Source: Paenibacillus sp. FSL R7-0337
GTDB taxonomy: Bacteria; Bacillota; Bacilli; Paenibacillales; Paenibacillaceae
NCBI RefSeq assembly: GCF_037969875.1
Contig: NZ_CP150218.1
Location: 5,952,001-6,016,000 of the forward strand
Direction: 5' to 3'
Length of the DNA: 64,000 bases
Part shown: positions 1 through 8,546 of the stretch, piece by piece
Layout: the number at the start of each line of letters is the position of its first letter
Numbering within the stretch: the first letter of the stretch is position 1
Position numbers and translations under genes: made by a program
Notes under the pieces: generated by a model
What the model saw: the letters and a program-made list of their open reading frames with translations, nothing else
Told to the model about the DNA's origin: nothing
The model's database searches: none

Positions 1-1
1 G

Positions 2-1168
2 TTTGGACTGCGCAAGAAGAAGAATAAGGTTAAGCATGTGCCGCAGAAGTCATTTGCCGTGCTGGTTGCCGCGCATAACGAAGAAGAAGTGGTCGGCGCC
101 CTGATGGAAAACCTGAAGCAGCTTAATTATCCCCAGGAACTGTACGATGTATTTGTCATCTGTGACAATTGCACGGATAATACAGCTGCGATTGTACGGG
201 AGCACGGCATGAATGCCTGTGTACGTACCAACAGTAACCTGCGCGGTAAAGGCTATGCTATCGAGTGGATGCTGAAGGAACTGTGGGCGCTGCCGCGCCA
301 GTATGACGCTGTTGTCATGTTCGATGCCGACAACCTTGCACATACAGAGTTCCTGACAGAGATGAACAACGATCTGTGTTCAGGCGGACAGGTCATTCAA
401 GGGTACATCGATACGAAGAACCCGGAGGATTCGTGGATCACGGCTGCTTACGGCGTATCCTATTGGTACATCAACCGGCTGTGGCAGCTGTCGCGCCATA
501 ATCTGAAGATGGCTAACTTCCTCGGCGGAACAGGCATGTGCTTCGAGACGAACCTGCTGAAGGAAATGGGCTGGGGCGCAACCAGTCTGGTGGAGGATTT
601 GGAGTTCACCATGCGCAGCGCCTCCAAAGGCGTATATCCAAGATTTAATTATGATGCCAAAGTATTCGATGAGAAGCCGCTTACCTTCAAGGCTTCCTCC
701 AGACAGCGTCTGCGCTGGATGCAGGGTCATTTCACCGTGGCCCGCCGTTACTTCTTCCCGCTGCTGTGGCAGGGGATCAAGGAGCGCAGCCTGACGAAGT
801 TCGACCTGGCACTGTACGGAGCGAACGTATACATTGTGTTGCTTACGTTCCTGATGACTGCCGTAATGTTTGTGGATAATGCTGTGTTCGACGGTCCGCA
901 TATTGCGAATATTTACGGACATCTGCCACTGTGGCTCGGGTACTTTGCGGTTGGGGCGAACATTCTGACCTTCCTGCTGGCTATGGCGCTGGAGCGGGTG
1001 AAGTTCAAGAAGGTCTATCTGTACCTGCTGGTATTCCCGGTCTATCTGCTCTCGTGGTATCCCATTACGTTCTATGCGTTCTTCACGCAGAACAACAAGC
1101 AGTGGAGTCATACCAAACATACGCGCGTAGTCCGGCTGGAAGAAGTACAGAGCAAGCAGGTTTCATAA
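2..1168 (+). CDS. Family 2 glycosyltransferase, membrane-bound (5' partial)
   Basis: The reading frame is open to the first bases of the window, so the gene begins upstream; the GTG at 38 is an internal codon or at best an alternative start. The visible part starts with a basic Lys/Arg stretch, then the GT2 nucleotide-sugar fold (AVLVAAHNEEE, CDNCTDNT), the metal-binding DADN motif and the acceptor-side QRLRWMQGH motif. Three or so hydrophobic segments follow in the last 120 residues (YIVLLTFLMTAV, WLGYFAVGANILTFLL, YLLVFPVYLL). This is the layout of processive or polyprenyl-linked GT2 enzymes acting at the cytoplasmic face of the membrane. Family membership is clear; the sugar and acceptor cannot be read from sequence. 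Confidence 0.85.
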   Translation, partial: FGLRKKKNKVKHVPQKSFAVLVAAHNEEEVVGALMENLKQLNYPQELYDVFVICDNCTDNTAAIVREHGMNACVRTNSNLRGKGYAIEWMLKELWALPRQYDAVVMFDADNLAHTEFLTEMNNDLCSGGQVIQGYIDTKNPEDSWITAAYGVSYWYINRLWQLSRHNLKMANFLGGTGMCFETNLLKEMGWGATSLVEDLEFTMRSASKGVYPRFNYDAKVFDEKPLTFKASSRQRLRWMQGHFTVARRYFFPLLWQGIKERSLTKFDLALYGANVYIVLLTFLMTAVMFVDNAVFDGPHIANIYGHLPLWLGYFAVGANILTFLLAMALERVKFKKVYLYLLVFPVYLLSWYPITFYAFFTQNNKQWSHTKHTRVVRLEEVQSKQVS

Positions 1169-1200
1169 TTCGCACTGTAAATTAATAATTTCCGAAAGTG

Positions 1201-1229
1201 TTGACACCTTCGGTCTAATGATGTATAGT
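1201..1229 (+). promoter_or_regulatory. Sigma-A promoter of infC-rpmI-rplT
   Basis: TTGACA at 1201-1206 and TATAGT at 1224-1229 are separated by 17 bases. Transcription would start near 1236, giving a leader of about 200 nt before infC. Confidence 0.85.
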
Positions 1230-1235
1230 ATTCAA

Positions 1236-1434
1236 GTGTGCAAAACATAGGGATTGCAAGCAGAAGCACCGGCTTCTCACCTGACTGGCTAACAGCCTGC
1301 TGGTTTTGATCTCAATGCTTTATGAATGGTTACAATTCATGAACGTTGATCAAACGGGGTGTCGGGGAATTACCGGCATCCCTTTTTTATGGAGAACCGT
1401 AATATATTATCTGAAAATTATTCGGAGGTGGAGG
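1236..1434 (+). promoter_or_regulatory. L20-type autoregulatory leader of the infC operon
   Basis: About 200 nt of non-coding leader lie between the promoter and infC. It contains hairpin-forming blocks (for example around 1265-1305) followed by a complete intrinsic terminator just before the gene. In Firmicutes the infC-rpmI-rplT operon is controlled by ribosomal protein L20 binding the leader and promoting premature termination. The position, operon content and terminator here fit that mechanism. The L20-binding fold itself was not modelled. Confidence 0.75.
1356..1388 (+). terminator. Leader attenuator terminator before infC
   Basis: A 10-bp stem with two G-U pairs (GGGGTGTCGG with CCGGCATCCC) is followed directly by six T. 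It sits about 45 bases upstream of the infC start, so it acts as an attenuator rather than as an operon end. Confidence 0.85.
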
Positions 1435-1950
1435 ATTATCAGTAAGGAACATATGATCAATGATGAAATTCGTGCCAAAGAGGTTCGGCTGGTCGGAGCA
1501 GAGGGTGAACAAATCGGGATCAAGCCGATCCGCGAGGCGTTACAAATGGCGATCGATCTTAATCTGGATTTAGTCAACGTAGCACCGCAGGCGAAGCCGC
1601 CGGTATGCCGCATCATGGATTACGGCAAGTTCCGTTATGAAACGCAGAAGAAAGAGAAAGAAGCCCGTAAGAACCAGAAGATCGTGGATCTCAAGGAAGT
1701 CTGGTTCCGTGCAAACATTGAGGAACATGATTATCAGACCAAGTTCCGCAATGTAATCAAGTTCCTGGGTGAAGGCGATAAAGTGAAGTGCTCCGTCCGT
1801 TTCCGCGGCCGTGAGATTACCCACGCTAGTATCGGCCAGAAGATCCTGGAGCGCGTGAAGAGCGAAGTAGAAGAAATTGCTGTTGTAGAGCGCCAGCCTA
1901 AGCTGGAAGGCCGCAGCATGATTATGATTCTGGCTCCGAAGCCCCAATAA
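1435..1950 (+). CDS. infC: Translation initiation factor IF-3, non-AUG start
   Basis: IF-3 binds the 30S subunit, checks the initiator tRNA and prevents premature 50S joining. The product is about 171 residues, normal for the family, with the N-domain signature (NDEIRAKEVRLVGAEGEQIG, then PPVCRIMDYGKFRYE) and a C-domain ending LEGRSMIMILAPK. Family alignment from memory places the start at ISKEH, where the codons are ATT (1435) and ATC (1438) right after GGAGGTGGAGG; the first ATG (1453) is too late. IF-3 genes are known for AUU/AUC starts, which allow autogenous control by start-codon discrimination. An in-frame TTG at 1306 lies in the leader upstream of the attenuator and is rejected. Whether ATT or ATC is used is uncertain by one codon. 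Confidence 0.95.
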   Translation: MISKEHMINDEIRAKEVRLVGAEGEQIGIKPIREALQMAIDLNLDLVNVAPQAKPPVCRIMDYGKFRYETQKKEKEARKNQKIVDLKEVWFRANIEEHDYQTKFRNVIKFLGEGDKVKCSVRFRGREITHASIGQKILERVKSEVEEIAVVERQPKLEGRSMIMILAPKPQ

Positions 1951-2007
1951 TCCTGGAGTCACTTGCATAGCAATCTGGCGCCGCATAATATTCAAGGAGG
2001 AAACACC

Positions 2008-2208
2008 ATGCCTAAAATGAAAACACATAGCAGCCTGAAAGGCCGCTTCAAGATCACTGGAACTGGTAAAGTATTGCGTTACAAAGCTCACAAGAACCAC
2101 TTGCTGTCCCACAAATCGAAACGTGCAAAACGCGTATTGAACGGCAATCCGGTAATGGCCCCTGGGGATGTAAGACGTTTGAAACAAGGACTCGCTAACT
2201 TGAAATAG
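2008..2208 (+). CDS. rpmI: 50S ribosomal protein L35
   Basis: This is a 66-residue basic protein beginning MPKMKTHSSLKGRFKITGTG with the AHKNHLLSHKS core of L35. The ATG at 2008 is preceded by AAGGAGG at good spacing; an earlier in-frame TTG at 1963 has no ribosome site. It is the second gene of the infC operon, 57 bases after infC, and is co-controlled by the leader attenuator. Confidence 0.98.
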   Translation: MPKMKTHSSLKGRFKITGTGKVLRYKAHKNHLLSHKSKRAKRVLNGNPVMAPGDVRRLKQGLANLK

Positions 2209-2239
2209 TTAATCACACATTTTTGGGAGGTTTATTAAT

Positions 2240-2599
2240 ATGGCAAGAGTTAAAGGCGGATTTGTAGTTCGTCGTAGACATAAAAAAGTATTGAAGCTGG
2301 CAAAGGGTTACTTCGGTTCCAAGCACCGCATTTTCAAAACAGCTAAAGAGCAAGTAATGAAATCGATGGTTTACGCATACCGTGACCGTCGTCAGACTAA
2401 ACGTAACTTCCGCAGACTGTGGATCGTTCGTATTAATGCTGCAGCCCGTTTGAACGGTCTGTCTTACAGCAAGCTTGTATACGGCCTGAAATTGGCTGGT
2501 GTAGAAGTGAACCGTAAGATGCTGGCTGATCTGGCAGTGAACGATCTGAACGCCTTCAACTCCCTGGCTGTAGTTGCCAAAGAGAAGATCAACGCGTAA
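2240..2599 (+). CDS. rplT: 50S ribosomal protein L20
   Basis: This 119-residue, strongly basic protein has the classic L20 start MARVKGGFVVRRRHKKVLKLA and the body GYFGSKHRIFKTAKEQVMKS. L20 is an early 23S rRNA-binding assembly protein and, in Firmicutes, the repressor of its own operon through the infC leader. The ATG follows TTGGGAGG. It lies 31 bases after rpmI and ends just before a terminator, closing the operon. Confidence 0.98.
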   Translation: MARVKGGFVVRRRHKKVLKLAKGYFGSKHRIFKTAKEQVMKSMVYAYRDRRQTKRNFRRLWIVRINAAARLNGLSYSKLVYGLKLAGVEVNRKMLADLAVNDLNAFNSLAVVAKEKINA

Positions 2600-2614
2600 G
2601 ACGATATAAATCGA

Positions 2615-2656
2615 AAAGCACCGCCTGCGGGTTCTCCCGTGTGACGGTGCTTTTTT
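2615..2656 (+). terminator. Terminator of infC-rpmI-rplT, probably bidirectional
   Basis: The stem AAAAGCACCG pairs with CGGTGCTTTTTT around a loop of about 20 bases. A-run and T-run flank both sides, so it can also end the convergent thioesterase gene. Confidence 0.85.
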
Positions 2657-2683
2657 GCGCGGTGGGAACCGCCGGATGGACAG

Positions 2684-3226
2684 CTATTCCCAGTATTTCG
2701 TAGTGCTGAGCAGCGAAGCGAGCTTCTTGCTGCTGGAGCGTCTCAGCTTGCGCAAGGCGGACCGCTCGTCCGCAGACTGGCAGATCAACTTCTCTTCGTC
2801 GGTCTGGGCCACGATGGCCGGAACAGGGGCTGTAGTGCCGTCTTCATTCATGGCTACGAAGGTCAAGAAGGAAGTAGCGGCAACGGCGCGTTCGCCTGTA
2901 TAGAGATTCTCAGAGATAATCTTGACGAATACCTCGATGCTGGTGCGGCCCGTCCAGGAGACAAAGGATTCGAAGCAGACGGAGTCCGTCGGCCGGATCG
3001 GCAGGAGGAAGTCTACAGAGTCAGCGGAGGCTGTTACCACGTTGACCCGGCAGTGGCGCATAGCCGAGATGGAGGCCACTTCATCAATGGTGCTCATCAG
3101 CTTGCCGCCGAACAGTGTCTTGTGATTGTTCACATCATTGGGGAAGACACGGCCGGTTTTGAATACGCGGGATTCGTGACAGTATTTGAAGTCGGGTGCA
3201 GCTTGTGGTGTGTGTTCTTGTTCCAT
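2684..3226 (-). CDS. Acyl-CoA thioesterase, hotdog fold
   Basis: The protein of about 180 residues carries the cytoplasmic acyl-CoA hydrolase pattern: FPNDVNNHKTLFGGKLMSTIDEVA (helix and active-site region), then CRVNVVTASADSVDFLLPI and the VKIISENLYTGERAVAATSFLTFVA strand. These enzymes hydrolyse acyl-CoA to free fatty acid and CoA. The ATG at 3226 (MEQEHTP) is chosen because GGGAG precedes it by 9 bases; a start 12 codons earlier has no site. The C-terminal tail (residues about 145-180) is Lys/Arg/Ser-rich. It is transcribed alone and convergent with rplT. The exact chain-length preference is unknown. Confidence 0.85.
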   Translation of the reverse strand: MEQEHTPQAAPDFKYCHESRVFKTGRVFPNDVNNHKTLFGGKLMSTIDEVASISAMRHCRVNVVTASADSVDFLLPIRPTDSVCFESFVSWTGRTSIEVFVKIISENLYTGERAVAATSFLTFVAMNEDGTTAPVPAIVAQTDEEKLICQSADERSALRKLRRSSSKKLASLLSTTKYWE

Positions 3227-3416
3227 TTTCAGTAACTCCCTTTGCGTACAAGATGTAATCATACATGATAATAGAAAAGCCTTCCCTGTGCAATAATAAT
3301 GTTAATGCACTTGGAGCCATAAGCTACATTTTTAGGTTTTCTAACACATAACAGACATAAAAGTGACATATCGTGTCAAGGTAAGCGATTTCTTGTTGAA
3401 AAATGCAAATTATTAT

Positions 3417-3467
3417 TGACCTGAGGTCATTAATAGACTGGATTTTAGCTTTTTTTGCAGGTATAAT
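3417..3467 (+). promoter_or_regulatory. Promoter region of the first BMP importer with a 13-bp palindrome
   Basis: TATAAT lies at 3462-3467, but the best-looking TTGACC (3416) is 40 bases away, so the true -35 is weak (near 3439). The same area holds TGACCTGAGGTCA (3417-3429), a perfect inverted repeat of 6-bp arms around one G. Its place upstream of the promoter core suits a regulator site; which protein binds is unknown. Confidence 0.45.
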
Positions 3468-3534
3468 TTGTACTAATGGTATGTCCAAAGCAGAACACAG
3501 AAGACATCCAATTTACTAAGGGGGATCACTTTCG

Positions 3535-4617
3535 ATGAAGAAGTTTTACCAACTATCTTTGGTTATGGTTATGGCCTTCACTGTCATTCTGGCAGGATGC
3601 GGTAACAATAACAGCGCTAACTCCGGCTCCAATGCTGGAACAGCAACTAATGCACCAACAGACGCAGCTGCAACAGAAGCACCGGCACCAACCGAGGCTC
3701 CTAAGGCTGTCAAGCTGGGCCTTGTAACTGACGTAGGCGGAGTTAACGATAAGTCCTTTAACCAGTCTTCTTGGGAAGCACTGCAGGCTATGGAGAAGGA
3801 ATTTGGCGCTGAGATCAAATACCTGCAGAGTAAATCCAATGCAGATTATGAGCCTAACCTTAACCAGTTCGTTAAAGGCGGCTATGACCTGACTTGGGGA
3901 ATCGGCTTCGACCTTGGCGATGCAGTGCTGAAGGTTGCCAAAGAGAACCCGAATGCTAACCTTGCGATCATCGACAGTGTAGTAGATGCCCCTAACGTTG
4001 AATCTGTAACCTTTGCCGAGAACGAAGGCTCCTTCCTGGTAGGTGTAGTTGCAGGTCTGACAACCAAAACCAACAAAGTAGGCTTCATCGGCGGTATGGA
4101 AAGCCCGGTTATCAAACGTTTCGAAGTGGGCTTCAAAGCCGGCGTAGAAGCGGTTAACCCTAATGCAACTGTGAAAATCACTTATGCAGGTGCGTATGAC
4201 AAGCCTGATACTGGTAAATCCTTGGCAGCTACCCTGTATAATGATGGCAATGACATCATCTTCCCTGCTGCAGGCGCAACAGGCAACGGCGTATTTAACG
4301 AAGCGAAGTCCCGCAACAAAGCCGGCGGTTCCAAAGTATGGGTTATCGGCGTTGACAAAGACCAATCCCTGGAATTCGGTGATGATGTAACGCTGACTTC
4401 CATGATCAAACGTGTTGACGAAGCGGTTAAGAAGGTTTCCCAGCAGGTTGTTGATGGTACATTCAAAGGCGGTACTACAACTGTTCTTAGTCTGAAAGAC
4501 AACGGTGTAGGCCTTCCTGAAACATCCAAAGCTAACGTTAGCGCAGATATTCTGGCTAAGGTTGACGAATACAGCAAGCAAATCATTGATGGAACAATCG
4601 TTGTTCCTGCCGAGTAA
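3535..4617 (+). CDS. BMP-family (PnrA-like) nucleoside-binding lipoprotein
   Basis: This 360-residue extracytoplasmic binding protein has a lipoprotein signal (MKKFYQLSLV, hydrophobic core, LAGC with lipidated Cys22), a low-complexity Ala/Pro/Thr linker to about residue 55, then the BMP domain: KLGLVTDVGGVNDKSFNQSSWEAL, SIDS-like block LAIIDSVVDAPNVESVTFAENEGSFLVGVVAG, and KVGFIGGMESPVIKRFEVGFKAG. BMP proteins deliver nucleosides or purines to ABC importers. It heads a four-gene set with ATPase and two permeases, as in B. subtilis nupNOPQ, which imports guanosine. SD AAGGGGG precedes ATG. The 178-base gap to the ATPase gene contains a strong hairpin that may set a higher level for this gene. 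Confidence 0.9.
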   Translation: MKKFYQLSLVMVMAFTVILAGCGNNNSANSGSNAGTATNAPTDAAATEAPAPTEAPKAVKLGLVTDVGGVNDKSFNQSSWEALQAMEKEFGAEIKYLQSKSNADYEPNLNQFVKGGYDLTWGIGFDLGDAVLKVAKENPNANLAIIDSVVDAPNVESVTFAENEGSFLVGVVAGLTTKTNKVGFIGGMESPVIKRFEVGFKAGVEAVNPNATVKITYAGAYDKPDTGKSLAATLYNDGNDIIFPAAGATGNGVFNEAKSRNKAGGSKVWVIGVDKDQSLEFGDDVTLTSMIKRVDEAVKKVSQQVVDGTFKGGTTTVLSLKDNGVGLPETSKANVSADILAKVDEYSKQIIDGTIVVPAE

Positions 4618-4717
4618 TTCATTGCTTCAGCTTTACCCGATTTAACATAACGACGAAGCAGGGCCGGTTCAAGTACTGGCCTTGTTCTCTGTCAGCATCT
4701 GTTATAGACAATCACAA

Positions 4718-4746
4718 CTGTACCGTCCTTGTGTGGGGCGGTACAG
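4718..4746 (+). other. Intercistronic hairpin between binding protein and ATPase genes
   Basis: An 11-bp stem with one G-U pair (CTGTACCGTCC with GGGGCGGTACAG) has a 7-base loop and no T-run after it, so it is not a classic terminator. A weaker stem lies just upstream (about 4660-4682). Such hairpins often protect the upstream binding-protein mRNA from 3' decay. Confidence 0.6.
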
Positions 4747-4795
4747 CCGTGTCTTGAAGGCAATATTATATCTATTCTGTGATGAGGGTGATTCC

Positions 4796-6334
4796 ATGAG
4801 TGCTGCGGCTCCTGTCGTAGAGTTGAAGCAAATCACAAAACGCTTTCCCGGTATCGTTGCGAACGACTCTATTAGTCTGACGCTGGAAAAAGGGGAGATC
4901 CATGCGCTGCTTGGTGAGAACGGGGCAGGCAAATCAACCTTAATGAATATCGTATTCGGACTGTACCAGCCCGATGAAGGCAGCATCGAAATCGACGGGA
5001 AACCGGTTATTATTGATAACCCCAATAAAGCTATTGAGCTTGGCATTGGTATGGTTCACCAGCATTTCAAGCTTGTTGATCCTTTTACGGTCACCGAGAA
5101 CATTGTTTTGGGTATGGAACCGAAGAAAGGTCTTAAAATTGACTATAAATCCGCTGCGGAGCAGGTTCGTAAGCTATCTGAGCAGTACGGGCTCCAAGTC
5201 AATCCAAATGCCAAAATTCATGACATTTCGGTAGGCATGCAGCAACGGGTAGAAATTATGAAAACCCTGTACCGCGGAGCGGATATACTTATATTCGACG
5301 AGCCTACTGCTGTACTTACGCCGCAGGAAATTACGGAACTGATGGCGATTATGAAGCGGCTCGTTGCTGAAGGTAAATCCATTATCCTGATCACGCATAA
5401 GCTGAAGGAAATTATGCAGATCTCCGACCGTGTCACCATTATCCGGCGCGGCAAGGTAATTGATACTGTGAAGACCTCCGAGACCAATCCTAATGAGCTG
5501 GCTGAGAAGATGGTCGGACGCGGGGTTACGTTCAAAGTGGACAAGCAGACACCTCACATTGGCGAGAGCATCCTGAAGCTGTCTAATGTGAGCAGCAAGA
5601 GCAAGGATGGCGTGCCTGTGCTGAATGGCCTTAGCTTCGAAGTGAAGGCAGGGGAGATACTCGGAATCGCCGGAGTGGACGGTAACGGCCAGAGTGAGCT
5701 GATTCAGGCCATTACCGGGCTGCGCAAGATTGACTCAGGTTCGATCCAGGTCTCCGGCAAGGAGATTGCTAATCTGTCACCGCGTAAGGTATCTGAAATG
5801 AATGTCTCCCATATTCCGGAGGACCGTCACAAGCATGGTCTGGTGCTCGACTTCACTGTGAGTGAGAACATGGTTCTGGAGACGTATTATAAGAGTCCAT
5901 ATAACCAGAACGGATTCTTGAACACAGATGTGATTAACAAGCATGCTGAAGACCTGGTAAGGCAGTTCGATGTGCGTACACCGTCCATAGAGAACAAAGC
6001 TCGCTCCTTATCCGGCGGTAATCAACAAAAAGCGATTATTGCGCGGGAAATAGACAAGAATCCGACTCTTCTGATTGCCGCACAGCCAACACGCGGTCTG
6101 GATGTCGGGGCGATTGAATTTGTACAAAAGCAGCTTATTGCCCAGCGGGACCAAGGCAAGGCTGTGTTGCTTATTTCTTTTGAATTGGATGAAATCATGA
6201 ATGTGTCTGACCGGATTGCCGTTATTTATGAAGGCCAGATTGTCGGAGAAGTATTCCCGCAGGATACGAATGACCAGGAACTGGGTCTGATGATGGCGGG
6301 CAGTTTGAAGCGGGGAGGTCATGCGGATGTCTAG
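4796..6334 (+). CDS. ABC importer ATPase, tandem domain (NupO-like)
   Basis: The 512-residue ATPase has two nucleotide-binding domains. The first has Walker A GENGAGKST, signature ISVGMQQRVEI and Walker B ILIFDEPTAVLTP; the second has the degenerate P-loop GVDGNGQSEL, signature LSGGNQQKAI and AAQPTRGLDVGA, as is usual for the sugar/nucleoside subclass. The second site is therefore probably non-hydrolytic. The ATG at 4796 (MSAAAPVVELKQITKRF) follows GAGGGTG; an upstream TTG at 4682 is in the hairpin leader and unlikely. It overlaps the next gene by 8 bases, implying translational coupling with the permeases. Confidence 0.92.
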   Translation: MSAAAPVVELKQITKRFPGIVANDSISLTLEKGEIHALLGENGAGKSTLMNIVFGLYQPDEGSIEIDGKPVIIDNPNKAIELGIGMVHQHFKLVDPFTVTENIVLGMEPKKGLKIDYKSAAEQVRKLSEQYGLQVNPNAKIHDISVGMQQRVEIMKTLYRGADILIFDEPTAVLTPQEITELMAIMKRLVAEGKSIILITHKLKEIMQISDRVTIIRRGKVIDTVKTSETNPNELAEKMVGRGVTFKVDKQTPHIGESILKLSNVSSKSKDGVPVLNGLSFEVKAGEILGIAGVDGNGQSELIQAITGLRKIDSGSIQVSGKEIANLSPRKVSEMNVSHIPEDRHKHGLVLDFTVSENMVLETYYKSPYNQNGFLNTDVINKHAEDLVRQFDVRTPSIENKARSLSGGNQQKAIIAREIDKNPTLLIAAQPTRGLDVGAIEFVQKQLIAQRDQGKAVLLISFELDEIMNVSDRIAVIYEGQIVGEVFPQDTNDQELGLMMAGSLKRGGHADV

Positions 6335-7403
6335 ACTCCGGAAAATATTCGCAACAGACGTCTATATCGTTCCGCTTGTAGCGATTCTAATGGGCTTCCT
6401 GGTGGGTGCTATTGTCATGCTGTTTGGCGGTTACGATCCTATCGCAGCCTACTCTGCGCTGTTCAAGCGTGTGTTCGGCAGCCCGTACGATTTCGGTGAG
6501 GCGATCCGCGAGATGACTCCGCTGATGCTTACGGGTCTGGCCGTAGCCTTTGCCTTCCGTTCAGGGATGTTTAACATCGGTGCGGACGGACAGGTCATGA
6601 TCGGGATGACGGCTGCATCTGTTGTCGGCATTAAGCTTGGCGGGGTATTACCGAGCTTCCTGTTAGTCCCGCTTGCGGTCATAGCGGCTGCTGTATGCGG
6701 CGGGCTATGGGCCGGTATTGCCGGATATCTGAAGGCCAAGCGCGGAATTAATGAAGTTATTACAACGATCATGTTGAACTGGATTGCGCTCTTCCTGTCG
6801 AATTATATTGTCCGGACCTTCCTGCTTCTCCAAGGGCAGAACCGGTCGGAGGATAATCCGGCTTCTCTCTCCATGACCTTCCTCTTCTCCACCTTTGATA
6901 ATGCCCGCTTGCACTGGGGAACTGTGATTGCCCTGGCGGCAGCCACCTTCTTCTATGTCTATCTGTGGAAGACCAAGCAGGGTTACGAAATGCGTGCAGT
7001 AGGCTTAAATCCGCATGCTGCCGAATATGCGGGAATGAATGTCGGACGCAATGTGGTGAAGGCCATGTTCATCAGCGGCGTGTTCGCAGGCCTCGCAGGC
7101 GCCGGTGAAGTGCTGGGCGTATTCCATTATCAATCGGTATTCGCAGCTTCACCTGGTTATGGATTCGACGGTATCGCTGTTGCCTTGCTCGGACTGACCC
7201 ATCCGCTGGGTGTCATTCTTGCTGCCATTCTATACGGCACGCTGACGTACGGCTCGGCAGGGATGAGCTTTGGTGCGGATGTGCCGCCGGAGCTGATCCG
7301 TATTGTAATCGGTTCGATTATATTCTTCATTGCTGCGCAAGGCATTGTACGCTGGGTGCTCAAACCGTTTTACTTCAAGCGCAAGAAAGAGAAGGTGTTA
7401 TAG
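6327..7403 (+). CDS. ABC importer permease 1 (NupP-like)
   Basis: This 358-residue integral membrane protein of the BPD_transp_2 (branched-chain/sugar/nucleoside) type has about eight to ten hydrophobic segments. The conserved cytoplasmic loop is visible (GYEMRAVGLNPHAAEYAGMN), as are LMLTGLAVAFAFRSGMFNIGADGQ and INEVITTIMLNWIA. It would form the membrane channel with the next gene product. Two ATGs are possible; 6327 is preferred over 6321 because GGAGG then stands 8 rather than 2 bases away. It overlaps the ATPase gene and is followed directly by the second permease. Confidence 0.9.
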   Translation: MSRLRKIFATDVYIVPLVAILMGFLVGAIVMLFGGYDPIAAYSALFKRVFGSPYDFGEAIREMTPLMLTGLAVAFAFRSGMFNIGADGQVMIGMTAASVVGIKLGGVLPSFLLVPLAVIAAAVCGGLWAGIAGYLKAKRGINEVITTIMLNWIALFLSNYIVRTFLLLQGQNRSEDNPASLSMTFLFSTFDNARLHWGTVIALAAATFFYVYLWKTKQGYEMRAVGLNPHAAEYAGMNVGRNVVKAMFISGVFAGLAGAGEVLGVFHYQSVFAASPGYGFDGIAVALLGLTHPLGVILAAILYGTLTYGSAGMSFGADVPPELIRIVIGSIIFFIAAQGIVRWVLKPFYFKRKKEKVL

Positions 7404-8360
7404 ATGGACTTCGTAGTCTTAGGCCAACTGCTCAATACGACGCTTGTTTTTTCCACAGCGCTAATATTTGCCTCCCTCGGTGGCATCTTCTCTGAACGAT
7501 CCGGTGTCGTGAACATCGGACTTGAAGGCTTAATGATGTTTGGTGCCTTTGCAGCTGCCGTAGGCGGTTATTATGCTCAAGATGCAGGTATGGGCGAATG
7601 GGCTCCTTGGGTTGGTGTGCTTTGTGCCATGGCTGTAGGCATAATCGGTTCACTGATCCATGCTGTGGCTGCGATTACCTTCAAGGCGGATCAGACGATA
7701 AGTGGTACGGTTATTAACTTCCTGGCTGCAGGCAGCACGCTCTACATGGTTAAGCTGTTCTTCGAAGGATCAGGCGAAACTCCACTGATCGACGGCTTCA
7801 GCAAAGTGGCTATTCCTGGCCTCTCCAAGATTCCGGTCATCGGAGAGGGGATATTTAACTCCTATCCAACCACTTATCTGGCGATTATCTTAGTCATTGT
7901 CATTTATTTCATCCTGTTCAAAACTCCGTTTGGGCTTCGTCTGCGCGCAGTCGGAGAACATCCGAGTGCGGCTGATACCCTGGGGGTCAACGTTAACAAG
8001 ATGAGATATATCGGTGTCATGCTGAGCGGACTTCTGGCGGGTATCGGCGGAGCTACCATTACGTTGACCACTACCGGTACGTTTGCCCACAATACGATCT
8101 CGGGCCAAGGCTTCATTGCCATTGCGGCGATGATCTTCGGAAAGTGGAACCCGCTTGGTGCATTCGGGGCAGCTGTATTCTTCGGCTTCTCTCAGGCGAT
8201 CCGCAACTATGTACAATTGTTTGAATGGTCCAAGAGCATTCCGCAGGAGTTCATCTTCATGATTCCTTATGTGCTAACCATTATTGTTCTGGTGAGTGCA
8301 GTAGGCCGCTCCTCGGCACCTAAGGCGCTTGGTGAGCCTTACGACCCGAGCAAACGCTAG
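7404..8360 (+). CDS. ABC importer permease 2 (NupQ-like)
   Basis: This is a 318-residue membrane protein of the same permease class but the shorter subtype: N-terminal FSTALIFASLGGIFSERSGVVNIGLEGLMMFGAF, the loop FGLRLRAVGEHPSAADTLGVN, and a last helix ending in SSAPKALGEPYDPSKR. The start codon abuts the stop of permease 1 (TAG then ATG), so the two are translated as a coupled pair and presumably heterodimerise. It is the last gene of the importer operon, with a strong terminator 37 bases later. Confidence 0.9.
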   Translation: MDFVVLGQLLNTTLVFSTALIFASLGGIFSERSGVVNIGLEGLMMFGAFAAAVGGYYAQDAGMGEWAPWVGVLCAMAVGIIGSLIHAVAAITFKADQTISGTVINFLAAGSTLYMVKLFFEGSGETPLIDGFSKVAIPGLSKIPVIGEGIFNSYPTTYLAIILVIVIYFILFKTPFGLRLRAVGEHPSAADTLGVNVNKMRYIGVMLSGLLAGIGGATITLTTTGTFAHNTISGQGFIAIAAMIFGKWNPLGAFGAAVFFGFSQAIRNYVQLFEWSKSIPQEFIFMIPYVLTIIVLVSAVGRSSAPKALGEPYDPSKR

Positions 8361-8396
8361 GGTGATCAGCAATACCATTTCTAGTGCATTACAGAC

Positions 8397-8433
8397 AGAG
8401 CGCATTTCCGGATTCCGGGAATGCGCTCTTTTT
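8397..8433 (+). terminator. Terminator of the first BMP importer operon
   Basis: AGAGCGCATTTCCGG pairs with the GGAATGCGCTCT strand and is followed by TTTTT. Confidence 0.9.
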
Positions 8434-8546
8434 GCAAATATGCAGGCTGCTGCTGCGGATACTTCCAGTCCGGAGGCGGGCGGATGTACAGGCAATTACC
8501 GGGTGAGGCGAATAGACTGTTAAGAAACAAATATAGGAGGGATATT

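Noticed and set aside
1306..1434. A longer infC frame starting with TTG at 1306
   Set aside because: It would translate through the leader attenuator, has no ribosome site, and homologues start at the ISKEH position.
3416..3467. TTGACC as the -35 paired with TATAAT at 3462
   Set aside because: The spacing is 40 bases, far outside the sigma-A range.
3263..3534. A possible purine riboswitch upstream of the nucleoside importer
   Set aside because: The conserved purine-aptamer loop and junction words are absent; only a palindrome and a -10 are seen.
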